This document shows, piece after piece, positions 53,488 through 62,027 of a stretch of 64,000 nucleotides of DNA. The DNA comes from WHSW01 sp963846565. GTDB taxonomy: Bacteria > Actinomycetota > Thermoleophilia > Solirubrobacterales > 70-9. A program made the position numbers and the translations under genes. The DNA lies in NCBI GenBank assembly GCA_963846565.1, contig CAWJWL010000005.1:1116001-1180000 (forward strand), read 5' to 3'. Position 1 is the stretch's first letter. The number at the start of each line of letters is the position of its first letter. The notes below the pieces were generated by a model, which saw nothing but the letters and a program-made list of their open reading frames with translations, was not told the DNA's origin and searched no databases.

Positions 53488-53514
53488 CGTCGACGGTGCC
53501 GTCGACGGGCTTTT
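53488..53514 (+). terminator. Intrinsic terminator after the ECF42 gene
   Basis: CGTCGACGG (53488-53496) and CCGTCGACG (53499-53507) form a perfect stem, extended by flanking bases and followed by GGCTTTT (T-run 53511-53514). It lies 59 bases after the sigma stop in the 209-base convergent gap. The best intrinsic terminator in the window. Confidence 0.6.
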
Positions 53515-53589
53515 GCAGCAGTCCGGCCTCGATCCGACGAGCTCGGCCGACTTCTCCGGCGGGGCGACGGTTCAGGAAGGCCGAGGGCA

Positions 53590-53616
53590 GAGCCGTGCGT
53601 AGATCACGCACGGCTC
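53590..53616. terminator. Perfect 11-bp stem-loop next to the subtilase stop
   Basis: GAGCCGTGCGT (53590-53600) and ACGCACGGCTC (53606-53616) pair perfectly around a 5-base loop, 22 bases beyond the subtilase stop on the minus strand. It has no U-tract. Probably terminates the subtilase transcript and backs up the sigma terminator. Confidence 0.55.
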
Positions 53617-53638
53617 CGCGCTCGTGTGGCCTCCGGGC

Positions 53639-54889
53639 TTAGGGCGTCACCTTCGAGAGGTTGACGCGCCCGAACCCGTACTCGGGATCGCGGCCGGGGG
53701 CGCCCTTGTCGTCCACGGCGGCGTCGAGCTCGGCGCGCCAGGCAGTCGGGCCTCCGCTCGCGTTGCTGTCGGCGATCAGCGCCGCGACGCCGGCCACGTG
53801 CGGGGTCGCCATCGAGGTGCCCGAGATCGTGTTGTACGCGCCGTCGTTCCAGGTCGAGGTCACGTTCACGCCCGGCGCCGCGATCTCGACGTCGGAGTTG
53901 AACTGCGAGAACGAGGCCCGCTGGTCGTTGGCGTCCGTGGCCGCGACCGAGACCACCTCGGGGTAGGCCGCCGGGTAGCTCAGCGACGAGTTGCCGCTGT
54001 TACCGGCGGCGGCGATCACCAGCGCGCCGCCATTGGTCGCGCGCTGGACGGCGGACTGCAGCGCTGCCGAGCCCGAGCTACCGCCAAGCGACATCGAGAT
54101 CACGTCGACGCCGCGCGCGGCGACCCAGTCGATGCAGTTGGCGATCATCACCAGCGTGCCGGAGCCGCTCGCGTTGAGCGCCTTGCACACGGCGAGCGGC
54201 GAGTTGAAGGCGACGCCGGCGACGCCGGTGCCGTTGTTGGCGGTGGCGGCTACGGTGCCGGCCACGTGCGTGCCGTGCCCGTGGTCGTCGTCGCACTTGC
54301 CGTTCACGATCGTCGGATCGGACCCGACGATGACGATCACGAGGCTGGTACCGAAGTTGTTGACGCCGCCGCAGTCACTGACCCGGCCCTGGAGGTCGGG
54401 ATGGCTCTGCATGATCCCGGTGTCGATGATGCCCACCTTGGCGCCGCCGCTGAACGGGAAGGAGCCGAGGCCGAGCGCGTCCCAGCCCTCGGGCGCGTCG
54501 ATGTCGGCGTCGGCCGTGCCGCCGGTTTGCCCGGTGTTGTTGAGGCCGTAGAGTTCGCCGAAGAGCGGATCGTTCGGCGTCGCGCTGGCCCGGTAGATGA
54601 AGTTCGGCTCCGCGTACTCGACCGCTCCCGAGCGCTCCAGTCGCGCGGCGGCTGCGCGGACATTTCCGGCCACTGAAACGACGCGCGCGTCGATTCCGCT
54701 GACGCTCGACAGCGTCTCGGTTACGCCCGCGGCGTTGCGGACGCTTGCCTTCTGGCCGGCAGACGCGTCATCGGCGTACTTGACGACGACCTCACCAGGC
54801 ACGAACTCGCCCTCTGCCGCGGCGCCGGACGGCGCAATCGCGACCGCAAATGCGATGACGCCGAGCGCCATCAGACCGTTCCTCCACAT
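53639..54889 (-). CDS. Secreted subtilisin-like serine protease (S8)
   Basis: A 416-residue exported protease. ATG 54889 follows GAGGGTGG; a TTG two codons earlier is less well placed. Signal peptide to about residue 25, then an I9-type propeptide (GEVVVKYADDAS to NFIYRA). The catalytic triad is visible: Asp156 in GIIDTGI, His205 in HGHGTHVAGT and Ser359 in SGTSMATPH. The catalytic domain runs to the C-terminus without extra modules. Probably a nutritional exoprotease. Confidence 0.93.
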   Translation of the reverse strand: MWRNGLMALGVIAFAVAIAPSGAAAEGEFVPGEVVVKYADDASAGQKASVRNAAGVTETLSSVSGIDARVVSVAGNVRAAAARLERSGAVEYAEPNFIYRASATPNDPLFGELYGLNNTGQTGGTADADIDAPEGWDALGLGSFPFSGGAKVGIIDTGIMQSHPDLQGRVSDCGGVNNFGTSLVIVIVGSDPTIVNGKCDDDHGHGTHVAGTVAATANNGTGVAGVAFNSPLAVCKALNASGSGTLVMIANCIDWVAARGVDVISMSLGGSSGSAALQSAVQRATNGGALVIAAAGNSGNSSLSYPAAYPEVVSVAATDANDQRASFSQFNSDVEIAAPGVNVTSTWNDGAYNTISGTSMATPHVAGVAALIADSNASGGPTAWRAELDAAVDDKGAPGRDPEYGFGRVNLSKVTP

Positions 54890-54895
54890 ACGCAA

Positions 54896-54979
54896 ACCAC
54901 CCTCGTTTCTTTTTCCGGGGAACCCGGATCCGCGCTACCCGCCCGGCGAAAAGCCGAAACCTGAGCGACGGTCAGAAAC
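54896..54979 (-). promoter_or_regulatory. Structured 5' leader of the subtilase gene
   Basis: Read on the minus strand, this 84-base gap contains two small hairpins: CGGC-TTTTC-GCCG and TCCGGG-TTC-CCCGGA, the latter followed by AAAAAGAAA. It also holds the ribosome site GAGGGTGG. I could not match it to a known riboswitch. Confidence 0.3.
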
Positions 54980-56167
54980 TCAGTACGAGCGCGGCAGCCC
55001 GAGCGAGTGCTCGGCGACGTAGTTGAGGATCATCTCCCGCGAGACAGGTGCCGTGCGGCCGAGCCTCGCTCCCCAGTACATGTCCGTGAGGCCGTACTCG
55101 AGCGCGAAGCCGTTGCCGCCGTGCGTCTGGATCGCCTGGTCGACGCAGCGGATCGCCGCCTCGGCGGCGGCGTACTTGGCCATGTTCGCCGGCTCACCCG
55201 CCGGGGCGCCGGCGTCGTAGAGGGCGGCCGCCTTCTGCGTCATCAGGCGCGCCAGCTCGAGCTCGATCTTCGCCTGCGCGAGCGGGTGCGAGATCCCCTG
55301 ATGCGCGCCGATCGGCGTCTTCCAGACGACGCGCTCGTTCGCGTAGGCGGAGGCGAGGTCGAGCGCTCGGCGCCCGACGCCGTTGGAGACCGCGGCACCC
55401 ATGATCCGCTCCGGATTGAGGCCGTCGAAGGCGGCTTTCAGCCCCGCCGTCTCGGACTCGCCGATGACGCGGTCAGCGGGAACCTCGACGTTGTCGAAGA
55501 ACAGCTGCCACTGCTTGTCGGAGGCCTTCACGGCGACGGGGATGAACTGCTTCTCGAGCCCGGCCGAGTCGGTGTCGATGATCATCAGGAGCGGCAGGCC
55601 AAGCGTCCCGTCGGCCTCCTTCTTGCGGGCGATGACGAGGATCCCGTGGGCGTCCTCGACCCCTGAGATATAGGTCTTCTGGCCGTTGAGGCGGTAGACG
55701 TCTCCGTCGCGGGTCGCCGTGGTGGCGAGGTTGTGGGAGTTGGTGCCGGCGTCCGGCTCGGTGATCGCGAACGCGATCCGGGTCGTCCCGGCGGCGATCC
55801 CGGGCAGCCAGCGCTCGCGCTGCGCCTCGGTGCCGTGCTTGGTGACGATCGAGCCGACGATCGCCGGTGAGACGACGATCAGGAGCAGCGAGCACCCCGC
55901 GTAGGAGATCTCCTCGCCGACGGCCTGCAGTGCATGCATGCCGAGGCCACCGCCGCCGTAGGACTCGGGCAGGTTGACGCCGAGGTAGCCCTTCTCCGCG
56001 AGTGCGTCCCAGAGCTCGCGTGGCGGCTCGTCGGCCTCGACGATCCGCCGGTGGTAATCGGGGCCGCCGAGGCTGCCGCAGATTCCCGCCACCGCCGCCC
56101 GGATCCCCTGCTCCTCGTCGGTGGGGACGACGGGCAGGTTGACGGTGTCTTCGGTCACTGTGCTCAC
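54980..56167 (-). CDS. Acyl-CoA dehydrogenase
   Basis: A 395-residue FAD enzyme from GTG 56167, overlapping the upstream stop (GTGA). It has AFAITEPDAGTNSHNLA, RLNGQKTYISGVEDA, WKTPIGAHQGISHPL and QTHGGNGFALEYGLTDMYWGARL, ending PVSREMILNYVAEHSLGL. The terminal region differs from the YEGTNE pattern, so the catalytic Glu sits elsewhere or the substrate is unusual. Partner of the next dehydrogenase. Confidence 0.9.
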   Translation of the reverse strand: MSTVTEDTVNLPVVPTDEEQGIRAAVAGICGSLGGPDYHRRIVEADEPPRELWDALAEKGYLGVNLPESYGGGGLGMHALQAVGEEISYAGCSLLLIVVSPAIVGSIVTKHGTEAQRERWLPGIAAGTTRIAFAITEPDAGTNSHNLATTATRDGDVYRLNGQKTYISGVEDAHGILVIARKKEADGTLGLPLLMIIDTDSAGLEKQFIPVAVKASDKQWQLFFDNVEVPADRVIGESETAGLKAAFDGLNPERIMGAAVSNGVGRRALDLASAYANERVVWKTPIGAHQGISHPLAQAKIELELARLMTQKAAALYDAGAPAGEPANMAKYAAAEAAIRCVDQAIQTHGGNGFALEYGLTDMYWGARLGRTAPVSREMILNYVAEHSLGLPRSY

Positions 56168-57369
56168 AGTCCGTAGCTCCTTCCGATCACGTCCAACATG
56201 ATCTCGTCCGTGCCCGCCCCGATCCGGTTCAGGCGCTGGTCGCGGTAGGCGCGCTCGATCTCGTATTCCTTCATGTAGCCGTAGCCGCCGAGGATCTGAA
56301 CGCACTCGTCGGCGACCTCGTGGCAGACGCGAGAGGCGAAGAGCTTCGCCATCGTGATCTCGCGCACGGGGTACTCACCGTTCGCGAAGCGCCAGGCGGT
56401 CGCGTGGGTCATCTGTTTCGCCGCCTCGATGTTCGTCGCCATGTCGGCGAACTTGTGGCGGATCACCTGAAAGCGGCCGATCGGGCGGCCGAAGGCCTCG
56501 CGGTCGTTGGCGTACTCGAGCGTGCGCTCGAACATCCGCTCGGCGCCGGCGTAGCAGCCCGCGGCGGCCACGAGGCGCTCGCCCTGGAGCTCCCAGCTGA
56601 TGTGGTAGAAGCCGTTGCCCTCCTGGCCGAGCACCGCGTCGGCGGGGACGCGCAGATCCTCGAACGCGAGCTCCGCCGTGTCGGACGCGTGCATGCCCAT
56701 CTTCTCGAGCGTCCGGGAGACCGTGAACCCGGGAACCGTGCTCCCGTCGTCGTCGCGCAGGTCGATCAGGAAGAGCGTGATCCCCCCGTGGCCGCCATCG
56801 GGGTCCGTCTTCGTGACGAGGACGCAGAAGTCGGCGCGGGCGCCGTTGGTGATGAAGATCTTCGAGCCGTTGATGACGTACTCGTCGCCGTCGCGGATCG
56901 CCGTGGTGCGGATGCCGGCGACGTCGGAGCCCGCGCCCGGCTCGGTGATCCCGAGGCAGCCGATCCGCTCGCCCTTGATCCCGGGGACGAGGAAGCGCTG
57001 CTTCTGCTCCTCCGTTCCGAGCAGGTGGACCGGGGGCAGGACCATGTCCGTCTGGACGGCGAATCCCATGCCGGTGCCGCCGGAACCGGCGTGGCTCATG
57101 CACTCGGCGCGGATCAGCGAGTAGTAGTAGTCGCCGCCCTGGCCGCCGTACTCCTCCGGGAAGCAGAGGCCGAGGTATCCGAGCTCGCCGGCGCGCCGCA
57201 GCGCTTCGTCGGGCCAGAGCGTCTCCTCCCACTCGTTGCGGTGCGGGAAGAGCTCCTTCTTGACCCAGGCCGTCATCGACTCGCGCAGGTCGAGGTGCTC
57301 GTCGGTGAAGATCAGGTGCTGGCGCGAGGCGTCGTGCTGCGGCTTGATTACGGCATCGGCTGTGGCCAC
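56164..57369 (-). CDS. Acyl-CoA dehydrogenase
   Basis: A 401-residue FAD enzyme. GTG 57369 has AGGAGA eight bases upstream. Signatures: LGITEPGAGSDVAGIRT, NGSKIFITNGARADF, REAFGRPIGRFQVIRH and QILGGYGYMKEYEIERAYRDQR, ending GAGTDEIMLDVIGRSYGL. Close to the 49508 gene in layout. Coupled to the next dehydrogenase and divergent from the carboxylase operon at 57433, sharing a 63-base control region. Confidence 0.92.
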   Translation of the reverse strand: MATADAVIKPQHDASRQHLIFTDEHLDLRESMTAWVKKELFPHRNEWEETLWPDEALRRAGELGYLGLCFPEEYGGQGGDYYYSLIRAECMSHAGSGGTGMGFAVQTDMVLPPVHLLGTEEQKQRFLVPGIKGERIGCLGITEPGAGSDVAGIRTTAIRDGDEYVINGSKIFITNGARADFCVLVTKTDPDGGHGGITLFLIDLRDDDGSTVPGFTVSRTLEKMGMHASDTAELAFEDLRVPADAVLGQEGNGFYHISWELQGERLVAAAGCYAGAERMFERTLEYANDREAFGRPIGRFQVIRHKFADMATNIEAAKQMTHATAWRFANGEYPVREITMAKLFASRVCHEVADECVQILGGYGYMKEYEIERAYRDQRLNRIGAGTDEIMLDVIGRSYGL

Positions 57370-57396
57370 GGGCGGGGTCTCCTTCGTTTCCGTGCC

Positions 57397-57420
57397 TAGA
57401 AAGTAGAAAGTGTAGAGTAG
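57397..57420. promoter_or_regulatory. Tandem heptamer in the divergent acyl-CoA control region
   Basis: TAGAAAG is repeated twice in direct succession (57397-57403, 57404-57410), followed by the related TGTAGAG and TAG. The AT-rich patch is exceptional for this window. It sits between the divergent dehydrogenase and enoyl-CoA hydratase starts, so it may hold overlapping promoters or a regulator site. Confidence 0.4.
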
Positions 57421-57432
57421 TACTTCGCACTC

Positions 57433-58218
57433 ATGGACGCTTACGAGAAGATCACCTACGAGGTCGCGGAGCGAGTCGCGACGATCACGCTCGACGACCC
57501 CGAGACGCGCAATGCCCTCTCGGACGAGCTCCTGCTCGAGCTCGTCGACGGACTGCGGGCGGCAAAGGCGGACGAGAACGTGAGCGTCGTCGTGCTCGCC
57601 TCCTCGCACGAGAAAGTCTTCTCCTCGGGCGGCAACCTCGGTGGCTTCGCCGCCGACGCGCCGGTCGCGCTCAAGCATTTCGCCACGAACCACTTCGTCG
57701 ACGTCTTCCGCGAGCTTGGCGAGCTCGGCAAGCCCTCGATCGTCGCCGCCAACGGCCACGTGCTCGCCGGCTCGCTCGGGATCGCTCTCGCCTGTGACCT
57801 GATCGTCGCCAAGGACACCGCCGGCTTCGGCACTCCCGAGATCAACGTCGGCCTCTTCCCGTTCATGATCATGGCGCTGATCTACCGCAACGTTCCGCGC
57901 AAGAAGACGAGCGAGATGCTCTTGCTCGGCGAGCGGCTGACGGCGGAGGAGGCGCGCGATGCGGGGATCGTGAACAAGGTGGTCCCGGCCGAGGAGTTCG
58001 ACGCCGCGGTCGCCGACTGGGCGCAGAAGCTGGCCGGCAAGTCGCCGCTGGTGATGCGGCTCGGCAAGGACGCGATGTGGCGCCAGATGGACATGCCGCT
58101 GATGGATGCTCTCGACTTCCTGCGCTCGCAGCTGACGATCGAGCTCGCGACCGAGGATGCGATCGAGGGCGTCACCGCCTTCTTCGAGAAACGCGAACCC
58201 GAGTGGAAGGGACGATGA
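57433..58218 (+). CDS. Enoyl-CoA hydratase/isomerase
   Basis: A 261-residue crotonase: VATITLDDPETRNALSDEL, SSGGNLGGF (oxyanion region), AANGHVLAGSLGIALACDL and GTPEINVGLFPF, where the Glu occupies the second catalytic position. It ends FFEKREPEWKGR. Coupled by ATGA to the carboxyltransferase. First gene of a run of five to the MerR regulator. Confidence 0.92.
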   Translation: MDAYEKITYEVAERVATITLDDPETRNALSDELLLELVDGLRAAKADENVSVVVLASSHEKVFSSGGNLGGFAADAPVALKHFATNHFVDVFRELGELGKPSIVAANGHVLAGSLGIALACDLIVAKDTAGFGTPEINVGLFPFMIMALIYRNVPRKKTSEMLLLGERLTAEEARDAGIVNKVVPAEEFDAAVADWAQKLAGKSPLVMRLGKDAMWRQMDMPLMDALDFLRSQLTIELATEDAIEGVTAFFEKREPEWKGR

Positions 58219-59849
58219 GCGAAGCGGACAAGGTCGCCGAGGCGGCCAAAGAGGCGGAGGCGCCGGAGGCGCCGCCCGAAACGGACGCGGGCGAAGAGAC
58301 AGGGCTGAAGAAGCTCGTCACCGACCTGCACGCCCGGCGCGAGCGGGCGAAGCTCGGCGGTGGCGAGGAGAAGATCGCCAAGCAACATGCCGCCGGCAAG
58401 CTGACCGCGCGCGAGCGGATCGATCTGCTCGTCGACCCGGGCACCTTCGTCGAGATGGGCATCCACGCCGGGCCGCACTTCTCGCAGCGCTCGATGGACG
58501 GCAAGGAGGCACCGGCGGACGGGGTGATCACCGGTTGGGGCGACGTCGACGGCCGCCCGGTCGCGATCGCCGCCTACGACTTCACCGTGATGGCGGGCTC
58601 CATGGGAATGACCGGCGAGATCAAGGCCGGCAGGCTGCGAGAGCTGGCCCTGCAGAAGCGGATCCCGCTCGTCTGGCTGCTCGACTCCGCCGGCGCCCGG
58701 ATCCAGGAGGCAACCGGGAGCCTGTTCGCCGGCTCGGGCCACCTGTTTCGCGAGGAGGTGACGATGTCGGGGGTCGTACCGCTCGTCGCCGGGATGCTCG
58801 GGCCGTGCGCGGCCGGCACGGCCTACATCCCCGGCCTCTCGGACTTCGTCCCGATGGTCGTCGGGCAGGGGGCGATGGCCCTCGCCGGCCCGCATCTGAC
58901 GAAGGCGGTCACCGGCGAGGAGATCTCGATGGAGGACCTCGGCGGCGCCAAGGTCCACTGCCGCAAGTCCGGCGTCGGCGACCTGGAGTGCAAGGACGAC
59001 GCCGAGTGCATCGAGGCGATCAAGACCTATCTCTCGTTCTTCCCGTCCAACTGCGAGCAGAAGCCGCCGATCCGCGAGACCGAGGATCCGGAGGACCGGA
59101 TGTCGGAGAAGCTGCTCGACATCGTCCCCGAGTCCTCGCGCCACCCCTACGACATGTACGAGGTGATCCGCGAGATCGTCGACGACGGCGAGATCTTCGA
59201 CATCAAGCCGCGGTTCGCGAAGACGATCATCACCTGCCTCGCCCGCTTCGGCGGAATGCCGGTCGGCATCGTCGCCAATCAGCCGAAGCAGCTCGCCGGC
59301 ATCCTCGAGAACGACTCAGCCGACAAGGCGGCGAGGTTCGTCAATCTCTGCGACGCGTTCGAGATCCCGCTCGTCTTCCTTCAGGACGTCCCCGGCTTCA
59401 TGGTCGGCTCGAAGGTCGAGCACGCCGGGATCATCCGCCACGGGGCCAAGATGCTCTACGCGATCTCGCGGGCGACGGTGCCGAAGATCACGGTCGTGAT
59501 CCGCAAGGCCTACGGGGCCGGCTACTACGTGATGAACGGCAAGGCGTATGAGCCCGACCTGATCGTCGCCTGGCCGAGTGCGGAGATCTCGGTCATGGGG
59601 GCGGAGGGTGCGGTCAACATCATCGGCCGCTCCGCGATCGAGGCCTCCGACGATCCGGAGGCGACGCGGGAGGCGATGCTGGAGGCCGTCCGCGAGCAGA
59701 TCGACGTCTACCTGGCTGCCAAGAACGCTCTCATCGACGACGTGATCGATCCCCGCGAGACCCGTCCGACGATCATCCGCGGGCTGCGGATGTCGAAGGA
59801 CAAGCGCGTCGAACGACCGTGGCGAAAGCATGGCGTGATGCCCGTATGA
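58215..59849 (+). CDS. Acyl-CoA carboxylase beta (carboxyltransferase) subunit
   Basis: A 544-residue protein from ATG 58215. An acidic Ala/Glu-rich lead of about 30 residues precedes the double crotonase fold: KLTARERIDLLVDPGTFVEMG, LDSAGARIQEATGSLF, then LVFLQDVPGFMVGS and KAYGAGYYVMNGKAYEPDL. This is the PccB/AccD-type subunit. No biotin carboxylase is adjacent; the nearest biotin carrier is at 38156. With a hydratase and BKACE on either side, a branched- or keto-acyl pathway is likely. Confidence 0.92.
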   Translation: MSEADKVAEAAKEAEAPEAPPETDAGEETGLKKLVTDLHARRERAKLGGGEEKIAKQHAAGKLTARERIDLLVDPGTFVEMGIHAGPHFSQRSMDGKEAPADGVITGWGDVDGRPVAIAAYDFTVMAGSMGMTGEIKAGRLRELALQKRIPLVWLLDSAGARIQEATGSLFAGSGHLFREEVTMSGVVPLVAGMLGPCAAGTAYIPGLSDFVPMVVGQGAMALAGPHLTKAVTGEEISMEDLGGAKVHCRKSGVGDLECKDDAECIEAIKTYLSFFPSNCEQKPPIRETEDPEDRMSEKLLDIVPESSRHPYDMYEVIREIVDDGEIFDIKPRFAKTIITCLARFGGMPVGIVANQPKQLAGILENDSADKAARFVNLCDAFEIPLVFLQDVPGFMVGSKVEHAGIIRHGAKMLYAISRATVPKITVVIRKAYGAGYYVMNGKAYEPDLIVAWPSAEISVMGAEGAVNIIGRSAIEASDDPEATREAMLEAVREQIDVYLAAKNALIDDVIDPRETRPTIIRGLRMSKDKRVERPWRKHGVMPV

Positions 59850-59859
59850 GGAGGAGCCG

Positions 59860-60747
59860 ATGAGCAAGTTCGAAGACCCGGTGATCATCAGCTGCTCGAT
59901 CAGCGGCGCGATCGCAAACCGCGAGCAGTGCCCGGCGATCCCCTACACGCCCGCCGAGTACGCCGCCGAGGCGCGCCGGGCCGTGGACGAGGGCGCCTCG
60001 CAGATCCACATCCACGCGCGAACGCCCGACGGCGTGCCGAGTTATGAGATCGAGGACTTCAAGGCGATCACCGACGCGATCCTCGCCGAGGTCGACGACG
60101 TGATCGTCAACTACTCCACCGGGGCGATCGGCGTGCCGATGGAGAAGCGGATCGCCTACCTGCGCGAGCTCCGGCCCGACGTCGCGGCTCTGAACATGAG
60201 CTCGATGAACTACGCGAAGTACTCGCGCCGGCGCAAGGACTTCGTCTTCAAGACGGTGTTCGAGAACTCCTTCGACACGATCATCGAGTTCGTCACGGTC
60301 ATGAACGAGCTCGGGATCCAGCCCGAGCACGAGTGCTTCGACGCCGGCCACGTCGCCAACCTCGATCCGCTGCTCGACATGGGCCTGCTGACGCCGCCCC
60401 TCCAGATCTCGCTCGTGATGGGCGTGACCGGCGGCATCAGGCCGACGCCGCGCAACGTCACCTTCATGTCCGACCAGATCCCGGGCGGCGGCGAGGGTGA
60501 CAACAACTGGCAGGTGATCGGCGTCTCGCGCGACCAGTGGAAGCTGCTCGCCGCCTCACTCAACCTCGGCGGCAACGTGCGCGCCGGGCTCGAGGACAAC
60601 CTCTACCTGCCGGACGGAGAGATGGCGAAGTCGAACGGCGAGCTGATCGCGAAGGCACGGCAGATGGCCGAAGACATCGGAAGACGCCCGGCAACGGTGG
60701 CGGAGGCGAGGGAGATGCTTGGCCTCAAGAGGCGGGTGCCTGCATGA
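59860..60747 (+). CDS. Beta-keto acid cleavage enzyme (BKACE, DUF849)
   Basis: A 295-residue zinc-dependent TIM-barrel protein with AGGAG before ATG 59860. It begins VIISCSISGAIANREQCPAIP; metal ligands lie in QIHIHAR, and a late Glu in EHECFDAGH. LLTPPLQISLVMGVTGG and EDNLYLPDGE are family features. BKACE enzymes condense a 3-keto acid with acetyl-CoA, giving acetoacetate and a new acyl-CoA. Coupled by ATGA to the CoA-transferase. Confidence 0.92.
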   Translation: MSKFEDPVIISCSISGAIANREQCPAIPYTPAEYAAEARRAVDEGASQIHIHARTPDGVPSYEIEDFKAITDAILAEVDDVIVNYSTGAIGVPMEKRIAYLRELRPDVAALNMSSMNYAKYSRRRKDFVFKTVFENSFDTIIEFVTVMNELGIQPEHECFDAGHVANLDPLLDMGLLTPPLQISLVMGVTGGIRPTPRNVTFMSDQIPGGGEGDNNWQVIGVSRDQWKLLAASLNLGGNVRAGLEDNLYLPDGEMAKSNGELIAKARQMAEDIGRRPATVAEAREMLGLKRRVPA

Positions 60748-62027
60748 ACCCCGACAGCCCCGGACGCGAAGCGGAGGAGCTGTCGGGCATTGGTTCCCTG
60801 CCCCTCTCCGACGTCCGCGTCCTCGACCTCAGCCGCCTCCTCCCCGGAGGTTTCTGCTCCCAGCTCCTCGCCGACTTCGGCGCCGACGTCGTCAAGGTCG
60901 AGGACACCGGCATGGGCGACTACGTGCGCTGGGCGCCGCCCTACTACGGCGAGGCGGAGCACCAGGCGCTCGGGACCCGCTCGGCGCTCTACCTCTCGCT
61001 CAACCGCAACAAGCGCTCGGTCCGGCTCGACCTCAAGTCCGATGGCGGCCGCGACGCGCTGCTGCGGATGGTGAGCGACTTCGACATCGTGCTCGAGAGC
61101 TTCCGCCCCGGCGTCCTCGACCGGCTCGGCGTCGGCTACGAGCGGATGAAGGAGGAGAACCCGGCGCTCGTCTACTGCGCGATCACCGGCTACGGGCAGA
61201 CGGGCCCCAACACGCAGCGGGCCGGTCACGACATGAACTACCTCGGCCTGATCGGTCTCCTTGGACTCACCGGGGAGGCCGACCGTCGCCCGATCCAGTC
61301 GGCGGGCCAGATCGCCGATCTCGGCGGCGGCGCCCTCATGGGCGCCTTCGGGATCATGGCCGCGCTGCACGAGGCGCGGCGCTCGGGCGAGGGCCAGTTC
61401 GTCGACGTCTCGATGGCCGACGGCGCCCTCTCCTGGCTGACGATGGTCGCCGGTGCCTACCTCTGCGACGGCGAGGTTCCGAAGCGCGGCGATGGCCAGC
61501 TCACCGGCAAGTTCGTTTGCTACCTGCCCTACGAGGCCGCCGACGGCCACGTGACGATGGGTGCGCTCGAGCCGCAGTTCTGGGCCCGCTTCTGCGCCGG
61601 CGTCGGGCGTCCGGACTTCGTCGAGAAGCAGTTCGAGGAGGCGGGCTCGGAGGCCTGGGCGGAGATCGCCGAGGTCTTCCGCTCGAAGACCCGCGCCGAA
61701 TGGCAGGCCTTCAACGACGAGCACGACGCGATGCTCGAGCCCGTGCTGGACGTCGACGAGGCGCTCGATTCCGAACTCGTCTCAGAGCGCGAGATGGTGG
61801 TCGAGTGGGAGCAGCCCGAGCTCGGCACGGTCCGTCAGCTCGGCGTCCCCGTGAAGCTCTCGCGCACGCCGGGGACCGTGCACGCGCCGGCGCCCGCGCT
61901 CGGCGAGCACACGCGCGAGGTCCTCGAGGCCGCGGGCCTCTCGGCCGAGGAGATCGAGGCGCTCTTCGATTCCGGCGCGGCGGCCGGCGCCGCGACCGAT
62001 TCCGCCGGCCACTCGTTCATGGGCTGA
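60744..62027 (+). CDS. CaiB/BaiF family CoA-transferase with palindrome-encoded N-terminus
   Basis: A 427-residue family III CoA-transferase. The family core begins at about residue 18: LSDVRVLDLSRLLPGGFCSQ, then FGADVVKVEDTGMGDYVRW, SLNRNKRSVRLDLKS and RPGVLDRLGVGYE. The catalytic Asp is in NTQRAGHDMNYLGL. Codons 3-15 (PDSPGREAEELSG) are a copy of the dispersed palindrome, so the natural start region has been extended. ATG 60744 overlaps the BKACE stop; TGATG couples it to the MerR gene. Confidence 0.92.
   Translation: MNPDSPGREAEELSGIGSLPLSDVRVLDLSRLLPGGFCSQLLADFGADVVKVEDTGMGDYVRWAPPYYGEAEHQALGTRSALYLSLNRNKRSVRLDLKSDGGRDALLRMVSDFDIVLESFRPGVLDRLGVGYERMKEENPALVYCAITGYGQTGPNTQRAGHDMNYLGLIGLLGLTGEADRRPIQSAGQIADLGGGALMGAFGIMAALHEARRSGEGQFVDVSMADGALSWLTMVAGAYLCDGEVPKRGDGQLTGKFVCYLPYEAADGHVTMGALEPQFWARFCAGVGRPDFVEKQFEEAGSEAWAEIAEVFRSKTRAEWQAFNDEHDAMLEPVLDVDEALDSELVSEREMVVEWEQPELGTVRQLGVPVKLSRTPGTVHAPAPALGEHTREVLEAAGLSAEEIEALFDSGAAAGAATDSAGHSFMG
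60750..60787 (+). repeat. Dispersed coding palindrome, divergent copy in CoA-transferase
   Basis: CCCGACAGC (60750-60758) and GCTGTCGGG (60779-60787) are perfect 9-bp arms, unrelated in sequence to the arms of other copies. Between them lies CCCGGACGCGAAGCGGAGGA, the same core as the mscL copy. The frame again reads P-G-R-E-A-E-E. One codon shorter in the 5' half than the other copies. Confidence 0.85.

Noticed and set aside
53461..53500. CCCCGCCGGCGCGAGGAGGCG in the convergent gap, similar to part of the repeat.
   Set aside because: Only the GAGGAGGCG segment matches, and the stretch lies outside any gene and lacks the apical hairpin.
54930..54970. A possible further copy of the dispersed palindrome (CCCGCCCGGCGAAAAGCCG on the plus strand).
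   Set aside because: It lacks the GCGAAGC apex and the G-rich 3' arm, and only short GC-rich blocks match. Treated as an ordinary hairpin.
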